Assembly (NCBI GenBank): GCA_045600865.1
Contig: JAZRYS010000273.1
Coordinates: 1-12,153 of the forward strand
Direction: 5' to 3'
Source of the DNA: Aphodosoma sp045600865
GTDB lineage: Bacteria > Bacteroidota > Bacteroidia > Bacteroidales > Paludibacteraceae
Length of the DNA: 12,153 nucleotides
A program made the position numbers and the translations under genes. Positions 8,413-12,153 of this stretch are shown one piece after another. Each line of letters opens with the position of its first letter. The first letter of the stretch is position 1. The notes beneath the pieces were generated by a model. That model had not been told where the DNA came from. It did not search any database and saw only the letters and a list, made by a program, of their open reading frames with translations.

Positions 8413-9402
8413 CTATTGGGCTGGAGTAACCTCTATTCTTACATCAAGTTTGCCATCGGCAGTAGAAGTTGGAGCAACCTGCGTGTCAGTGATGCGTGGA
8501 TATGAAGGAATGTCGGAATAAGGACGCAAGCCACCATATACGCCAATCTGGGTACCGTCATTTCCAAGGAATTGAGTCTGCGCTGCTGGCAACAGTTCAA
8601 AAGAAATTTCGTCAGAATTATTGAACACATCATTAAAGTTTGACAGATTCACAAAAAGTCTATCCATGGAATCTACAATGGTATCGTTTACGGCAATACA
8701 ATTGTCAAAATAACCTCCAACTGCAACACAAACGCAATTGATTGCTGTACATGTAGTATTTGGCTTATCGCAACAAGCAGAACGATTCATTATACAATTA
8801 ATGAAAACGTTATCTGGAAACCCACCATCACCATTAACAATACAATTAACGTATGACAATTTGTTGATATCGCCACTTGCATTAACGATACTGTTGAGAA
8901 AAGTCAATTGCCAATTTGTATTTGCTTGTCGTTTTCTAGAGTCACAGCCTGTTCCGTTCACAAAGCAATTCACAACGGTACCATTGAATACATTATTAAT
9001 CCCTATATCACCAATCCAGCACTTTGAAATGATAGGATTGTGCATAAGACTGTCAATATGAATCCGGGCTCTAAATTTTATACCCTCTATACTGAGATGA
9101 TTGATTAAATCGGAAGACGGGATTTTAAGATGCACATCTCCATCGATTATTGTGTTTTGGTCACCTTTCCAACCCGCTCCCCTTAGGGTTATGTTTTTGG
9201 TAAGGTCATAACCGCCATGAAAAGTGCCTGGGGAAAGGGTGACGACATCACCAGATAAGGCAGAATCACATGCGATCTTGAATGCATCCATACCATAGAA
9301 GACCTTAACGTTGCCATTGTGAACAAGAGTTGCCACGGCTGGTTGCGCATACGTAATGGCGCAAAGCATGAGTACAGAAAGTACTAAGGAAATTTTTTTC
9401 AT
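8413..9402 (-). CDS. Exported right-handed beta-helix (pectin-lyase-like) protein
   Basis: Complete, 329 aa. I chose ATG at 9400-9402 because it begins a clean signal peptide (MKKISLVLSVLMLCAITYAQ, cleavage near YA-Q); upstream in-frame starts would add a non-signal extension. After residue 50, GDVVTLSPGTFHGGYDLTKN and ITLRGAGW, then IIDGDV, are typical first rungs of a parallel beta-helix. Rungs continue with N-C/S-I/F steps: NC at 145, NS at 170, NC at 186, 202, 222 and 234. The mature part holds 12 cysteines, many at the same rung position, suggesting a stacked Asn/Cys ladder. The end (GTQIGVYGG near 283-291, then PRITDTQVAP and DGKLDVRIEV) forms a separate C-terminal tail. No catalytic residues were recognised, so a binding or structural role is as likely as polysaccharide lysis. 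First gene of a likely operon with the giant protein, 15 nt apart. Confidence 0.9.
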   Translation of the reverse strand: MKKISLVLSVLMLCAITYAQPAVATLVHNGNVKVFYGMDAFKIACDSALSGDVVTLSPGTFHGGYDLTKNITLRGAGWKGDQNTIIDGDVHLKIPSSDLINHLSIEGIKFRARIHIDSLMHNPIISKCWIGDIGINNVFNGTVVNCFVNGTGCDSRKRQANTNWQLTFLNSIVNASGDINKLSYVNCIVNGDGGFPDNVFINCIMNRSACCDKPNTTCTAINCVCVAVGGYFDNCIAVNDTIVDSMDRLFVNLSNFNDVFNNSDEISFELLPAAQTQFLGNDGTQIGVYGGLRPYSDIPSYPRITDTQVAPTSTADGKLDVRIEVTPAQ

Positions 9403-9575
9403 AATAAAATGGATTGTTTGCCAGACCCTGTCTCCAAGAGTACTGAGATAAAGAATTTTTTTTGATTGCCACACTCAAAGATATGGAGACAATGCCCGGA
9501 AACCCAGACATACATCTTCGGGTGTAATGGCCTTTGTATATATAGACCCGAAAAAGGAGAAAAATCTATCCAGAA
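9403..9575. other. Upstream region of the beta-helix operon
   Basis: Non-coding leader and upstream region between the palindromic element and the operon. Besides the candidate promoter it holds a 7-bp inverted repeat, TTCGGGT (9517-9523) with ACCCGAA (9546-9552), spaced 22 nt apart around an AT-rich TATATATA tract. It lies upstream of the candidate -33 region and could be an operator, but it is short enough to be chance. I see no gene here. Confidence 0.4.
9476..9506 (-). promoter_or_regulatory. Candidate Bacteroidota-type promoter for the beta-helix/giant-protein operon
   Basis: On the minus strand, TATCTTTG (9476-9483) fits the -7 consensus TAnnTTTG. It lies 73 bp upstream of the ATG at 9402, implying a leader of roughly 65 nt. 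The -33 position, about 19 nt further upstream, reads TGGG rather than TTTG, so only half the consensus is present. Confidence 0.4.
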
Positions 9576-9617
9576 ACACAAAAAAAAATAACTGTTCGGG
9601 AAAAACTGTTTTTTGGC
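9576..9617 (+). repeat. Left inverted terminal repeat of the palindromic element
   Basis: Runs from ACAC plus an A-tract through TAACTGTTCG to ACTGTTTTTTGGC. The inner 34 bases (9584-9617) match the reverse complement of 10019-10052 at 32 positions, differing only at GG versus CA after TAACTGTTCG. The outer ACAC extension matches with one gap and one mismatch. Confidence 0.85.
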
Positions 9618-9650
9618 ATCTAATCTATTATTAAACCGCATCTTAGCACT

Positions 9651-9687
9651 CGAACAGTTTCTCAAAAAAACTGTTCGAAACTGTTCG
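9651..9687. repeat. Left inner hairpin of the palindromic element
   Basis: CGAACAGTTT (9651-9660) can pair with AAACTGTTCG at 9668-9677 (7-nt loop) or with the immediately following second copy at 9678-9687. The two mutually exclusive pairings resemble those possible in the right inner hairpin. Confidence 0.8.
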
Positions 9688-9695
9688 CCCGTCTG

Positions 9696-9902
9696 CTATA
9701 TAAAAAAATCATAAATCCAGTTAAAATCAAAAGCCGCATTTTCTCGATTAACAAATATATCCTGATTGCAAACCAAACCTAAAAAAGAGCAAGCCCAAAG
9801 CAACCCCTGTCGAACCATAGAACAACCCTTGAAACCCACAAAAACACTCTCGCAATTGTTAAAATTCACACTCTGATTATTTCGCTCTAACCATTTTTTC
9901 AT
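9696..9902 (-). CDS. Possible small ORF (68 aa) in the core of the palindromic element
   Basis: ATG at 9900-9902 is followed by AAAAAATGG and reads 68 codons to TAG at 9696-9698. The translation begins MKKWLERNNQSV and includes a mildly hydrophobic stretch with LLWACSFLGLVC. It has no recognised domain. AAAGG lies only 2 nt before the ATG, closer than an ordinary ribosome binding site, and a GTG is in frame directly before it. The ORF fits neatly between the two inner hairpins. However, the G/T-rich minus strand could by itself give such an ORF, so it may be chance. Confidence 0.2.
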   Translation of the reverse strand: MKKWLERNNQSVNFNNCESVFVGFKGCSMVRQGLLWACSFLGLVCNQDIFVNRENAAFDFNWIYDFFI

Positions 9903-9943
9903 CACCTTTTCATCCTATTTTCCATTGAAAACGCAACAACAAA

Positions 9944-9990
9944 ACAGGCGAACAGTTTCGAACAGTTTTCTCGTGAAACTGTTCGCCTGT
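9944..9990. repeat. Right inner hairpin, perfect 16-bp stem
   Basis: ACAGGCGAACAGTTTC (9944-9959) and GAAACTGTTCGCCTGT (9975-9990) are perfectly complementary around a 15-nt loop that itself holds another CGAACAGTTT copy. On the minus strand the stem is followed by TTTGTTG, so it might also terminate transcription from the AAA-ATPase-like gene, although the U-tract is weak. Confidence 0.85.
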
Positions 9991-10018
9991 CATAATATTA
10001 TGTTTCAACACGTTAACT

Positions 10019-10059
10019 GCCAAAAAACAGTTTTTTGCGAACAGTTATTTTTCTTGTGT
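10019..10059 (-). repeat. Right inverted terminal repeat of the palindromic element
   Basis: Reverse complement of the left terminal repeat, reading ACACAAGAAAAATAACTGTT at its outer end on the minus strand. It contains the near-palindrome CAAAAAACAGTTTTTTG (10021-10037). It ends 18 bp before the stop codon of the AAA-ATPase-like gene. Confidence 0.85.
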
Positions 10060-10077
10060 ACCCTACACCCTTCTCTT

Positions 10078-11670
10078 TTATTCGGTTTTTATCTTCCAGT
10101 CCCTGACCGCCAGTTTTGTCATGTCAAAGCGTATGCCCACCTTAACGACCTTGCGACCGTCGGTGGTATATGGCACACCATAGCCGCCACTTTCAATCTG
10201 TTTCAGCGCGGAGAGTGGAGTGCCGTGGAGCTTAAGTTCCATAACGTATATAGTATCAGGCATCTTGATGAGGATGTCTATGCGTCCCTTGATGCACTTC
10301 ACCTGCGTACGGACATAGACGTTGAGCATAGAGAAGATGATGTAGAAGGTCCACTCGTAGAAACCCTCGGCGGTCTTCACTTCGTCAAGTTTCCTCTTGA
10401 AACCCTCAACGTATGGCAATCCTGCCATATATGCCTTCAGTTCCTTTAGGGCAAGCTCAATGTCATTTTGGCGCAAAGCCTTCCAGAACTTCATGGCAAA
10501 ACCCATCTGGACATCAGAGCTCTCCATACCGATATATGTCGGCATCATACTTCCTATGAACCCTGTACGCACCTCCTGGTTAGGGAAATCGAGGGTATAT
10601 GCGTATGTTAACGGGTCGTAGTCTTTTATAGTGAGATAACCGCTTTGGTAGAGCAGTGGCAACGAACTGTGCATCGCCTCGGTCGGCACGTCAAAACCCT
10701 CCGACGAAGCCTCAAGACGTTCAAGGGTAGTGATGTCGGTGTTGTAGCGTCTCAGCACCTCGAAGATGAACGAAGGCGTGCCGCTCTGGAACCAGTAGTT
10801 TTCCATCTCCTGATTGGCGAATGCTTTCAAGAGGCTGTATGGGTTATAAACACCGATTTTTGCCTTTGTGAAATAATAGCCGTCGTAACGCTTGCGGAGC
10901 ATCTCGCGCATATCATCGTAATTGACGTTCATGGTTCTTCCAAGACGCTCGATGTCTGGACGGAAGACCGTGTCGAGTTCCTCGTCGGTAAAGCCTGTCA
11001 GCGCAGAGAACTGTGGCAGCATGGATATGTTGTTCAGGTTGTTCAGCGTAGAGAATATGCTAAGTTGCGAGAACTTGGTTATGCCAGTTATGAAGGTAAA
11101 CCTTTCGTATGCCGAGCAGGACTTGATAGGACCGTAGAATTCCTGCATGATGTCGCGAGTCTGCTCCAAGAGTTCCGGATTGCCAAGTTTCTCGAGCAGA
11201 GGTGCGTCATATTCGTCGAATATCAGCACTACGCCAAGACCTGTTTGGTTATATGCACGTTCTATCAACCCCTTGAGTCTCGACCCTGGAGTATGTTCGT
11301 CCTCATCTCGTCCGTAAATGGACTCATATTTTTTCAGCTGAAGGCAAATCCCTTGAGCAATCTCACTGACAGGCATTTTTTTGACATCCGACAGGTTGAA
11401 ATGGAACACGGGGTATTTCACCCACTCCTTCTCATGCTCAGTTATGGCAAGCCCCTCGAAGAGTTCCCTCCTGCCCTCGAAATACGCCTGAAGCGTAGAG
11501 GTCAACAGTGTTTTGCCGAACCTGCGCGGACGGCTAAGAAATATCCACCTGCTCAGTTGCATCATCTGCCAGATGAGTTCGGTCTTATCTACGTAAAGCT
11601 CTCCATTTTTCCTCAGGCTGACAAAATCGTCGTTGCCAACGGGGTATTTCCTTGTCCAGATTTCTTCCAT
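10078..11670 (-). CDS. AAA-ATPase-like protein with C-terminal PD-(D/E)XK nuclease-like domain
   Basis: Complete, 530 aa from ATG at 11668-11670. An in-frame TTG lies 15 nt upstream (11685), but it is almost on the predicted transcription start, so I prefer the ATG. The N-terminal half matches the AAA-ATPase_like family (PF09820 type): YPVGNDDFVSLR with YVDKT, a Walker A-like SRPRRFGKT (46-54), a Walker B VVLIFDEYD (147-155), and the family block FITGITKFSQLSIF with STLNNLNNIS (about 193-215). The C-terminus matches the associated PD-(D/E)XK domain (PDDEXK_9, PF08011 type): GRID with D465, then E478-L-K480, and a downstream Q491. All key residues are present, so the protein looks intact. The cellular role of this multicopy family is not established; nucleic-acid cleavage is inferred from the fold motif only. 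It has its own promoter and is transcribed alone. Confidence 0.92.
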   Translation of the reverse strand: MEEIWTRKYPVGNDDFVSLRKNGELYVDKTELIWQMMQLSRWIFLSRPRRFGKTLLTSTLQAYFEGRRELFEGLAITEHEKEWVKYPVFHFNLSDVKKMPVSEIAQGICLQLKKYESIYGRDEDEHTPGSRLKGLIERAYNQTGLGVVLIFDEYDAPLLEKLGNPELLEQTRDIMQEFYGPIKSCSAYERFTFITGITKFSQLSIFSTLNNLNNISMLPQFSALTGFTDEELDTVFRPDIERLGRTMNVNYDDMREMLRKRYDGYYFTKAKIGVYNPYSLLKAFANQEMENYWFQSGTPSFIFEVLRRYNTDITTLERLEASSEGFDVPTEAMHSSLPLLYQSGYLTIKDYDPLTYAYTLDFPNQEVRTGFIGSMMPTYIGMESSDVQMGFAMKFWKALRQNDIELALKELKAYMAGLPYVEGFKRKLDEVKTAEGFYEWTFYIIFSMLNVYVRTQVKCIKGRIDILIKMPDTIYVMELKLHGTPLSALKQIESGGYGVPYTTDGRKVVKVGIRFDMTKLAVRDWKIKTE

Positions 11671-11693
11671 AGCCGTAGTTTCCAATCAGGGTG

Positions 11694-11725
11694 CAAAGTT
11701 ACGACATTTTTTCGAGATTGCAAAA
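11694..11725 (-). promoter_or_regulatory. Bacteroidota-type promoter of the AAA-ATPase-like gene
   Basis: Minus strand: TTTTG (11721-11725), 19 nt, TAACTTTG (11694-11701). This fits the primary sigma factor consensus of Bacteroidota (TTTG at -33, TAnnTTTG at -7). Transcription would start near 11687, about 17 nt before the ATG at 11670. Confidence 0.8.
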
Positions 11726-11734
11726 TATTTCAGA

Positions 11735-11766
11735 TAAAAAAGAGCCGGGGCTTGTGCCCCGGCTCT
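11735..11766 (-). terminator. Intrinsic terminator of the T9SS-domain gene
   Basis: Perfect 11-bp stem AGAGCCGGGGC / GCCCCGGCTCT (11741-11751 and 11756-11766) with a 4-nt loop, followed on the minus strand by a run of six T (11741 down to 11736). It starts 20 nt after the stop codon at 11787 and separates this gene from the promoter of the next. Confidence 0.92.
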
Positions 11767-11786
11767 AACATTATATGTAAGTAGGA

Positions 11787-12153
11787 TTAATAGACAACCT
11801 TGAGAACCTGATTCTGCCCGCCACGGAGAACTACCATGTAGATTCCACGTACCGTCAGGTCAAATTCCATGTGGGTGTTGTCCGCCTTGCCGTTGTAGAG
11901 TGTCCTGCCGGCTGCGTCGATGAGGGTAACGTTAGTCCCCTCTACGAGGTTCTCGACGTGAAGCACGCCCATATTGACGAATGCCTCGGCCGGGATGACC
12001 TCCTCGGCGATGAACTCGTCAGTGTTATGCTCTGGGGCACCGGCTGGTGCTGTCGTGAAGGTAATATGCACCCATTCCGAAGAAACCCCGTTCCATACGT
12101 TCTTGATGTAGAAGTGGTAGGTCCTGTCGTATGCAGCACTGGTCTTCACGTAG
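11787..12153 (-). CDS. C-terminal part of a secreted protein with Fn3-like tail and T9SS type A sorting domain, 5'-partial
   Basis: The frame is open from the window edge (Tyr codon at 12150-12152) to TAA at 11787-11789, so the true start lies outside. The in-frame GTG at 12149 is not a credible start because it falls inside a domain. The first part, YDRTYHFYIKNVWNGVSSEW with ITFTTAP, looks like the last strands of an Fn3-like domain, as in the giant protein. After a short linker, the last 70 or so residues fit a Por/T9SS type A sorting domain: VLHVENL, TNVTLIDAAGRTLYNG, FDLTVRGIYMVVL and a final QVLKVVY. In known T9SS organisms this domain directs passage across the outer membrane and is then removed. 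The gene ends in a strong terminator. Confidence 0.88.
   Translation of the reverse strand, partial: YVKTSAAYDRTYHFYIKNVWNGVSSEWVHITFTTAPAGAPEHNTDEFIAEEVIPAEAFVNMGVLHVENLVEGTNVTLIDAAGRTLYNGKADNTHMEFDLTVRGIYMVVLRGGQNQVLKVVY

Larger units (their letters stand above)
9576..10059. repeat. Palindromic element with mirrored AACTGTTCG motifs, possibly MITE- or REP-like
   Basis: An AT-rich intergenic element of about 484 bp bounded by inverted repeats of about 41 bp. The 9-mer AACTGTTCG (F) or its complement CGAACAGTT (R) occurs exactly eight times: F 9590, R 9651, F 9669, F 9679, then R 9949, R 9959, F 9976, R 10038. A degenerate F lies at about 9603 and a degenerate R at about 10025. The left order F-f-R-F-F is the exact mirror of the right order R-R-F-r-R. 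The core (about 9691-9943) is C-rich and G-poor on the plus strand: hand count for 9721-9900 is about 49 C to 17 G. No transposase and no obvious target-site duplication is seen. It could be a non-autonomous mobile element, a structured RNA, or a terminator/regulatory region of the neighbouring gene. Confidence 0.8.

Noticed and set aside
9517..9552. Hairpin TTCGGGT/ACCCGAA as a riboswitch or attenuator
   Set aside because: It lies upstream of the likely promoter, its stem is only 7 bp with a 22-nt loop, and no known riboswitch motif is visible.
9991..10002. Palindrome CATAATATTATG resembling the rolling-circle nonanucleotide TAATATTAC
   Set aside because: The last base differs, it is not in a hairpin loop, and no Rep gene is present. 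A 12-bp AT-rich palindrome is easily chance.
9576..10059. CRISPR array
   Set aside because: The repeats are 9-10 bp, inverted as well as direct, and irregularly spaced, with no spacers of uniform length and no cas genes.
9925..10449. Plus-strand ORF of 174 codons
   Set aside because: It spans the palindromic element and the antisense of the nuclease-like domain, with no coherent domain.
10645..11784. Plus-strand ORF of 379 codons
   Set aside because: It lies fully antisense to the AAA-ATPase-like gene, whose Walker and nuclease motifs are intact. The plus-strand translation shows no domain and also runs through the promoter and terminator.

Overview
The window looks like a chromosomal segment of a Bacteroidota bacterium, probably of the order Bacteroidales (Prevotella- or Bacteroides-like). 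Four things point there: a C-terminal type IX secretion (T9SS) sorting domain on the right-edge gene; very large Sec-exported proteins built from fibronectin-III-like, jelly-roll and InlB-like repeats; a promoter of the Bacteroidota type (TTTTG, 19 nt, TAACTTTG); and an AAA-ATPase-like/PD-(D/E)XK protein of a family expanded in this phylum. I cannot name a species. All recognised genes are on the minus strand and are described right to left, in the direction of transcription.

Right edge (11787-12153): the 3' end of a secreted multidomain protein, with the tail of an Fn3-like domain followed by a T9SS type A sorting domain. A strong intrinsic terminator follows (11735-11766). Next come a near-consensus promoter (11694-11725) and a complete 530-aa AAA-ATPase-like/PD-(D/E)XK gene (10078-11670).

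Between that gene and the next lies an unusual AT-rich palindromic element (9576-10059). It has about 41-bp inverted terminal repeats and inner hairpins. Eight exact copies of one 9-bp motif, plus two degenerate ones, are arranged as a perfect mirror image around a core of about 250 bp. The core has strong strand asymmetry and holds a possible 68-aa ORF. This is the least explained part of the window. Its right end is only 18 bp from the nuclease-like gene, which suggests, without proving, a relationship.

Left part (1-9402): a two-gene operon. The first gene (8413-9402) encodes a 329-aa exported right-handed beta-helix protein. Fifteen bases later begins a giant exported protein (8397 to beyond position 1). 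At least 2799 residues of it are open without a stop, and its 3' end lies outside the window. Its order is: signal peptide; four YWFD modules at an exact 68-residue period plus a fifth anchor; alternating Fn3-like and jelly-roll domains (one apparently nested inside another); then a nearly symmetric block of hairpin modules flanking two tandem InlB-like/adhesin-like units; then more Fn3-like sequence. The pair is probably a cell-surface or secreted adhesion/binding system. The giant protein's own sorting signal, if it has one, is outside the window.
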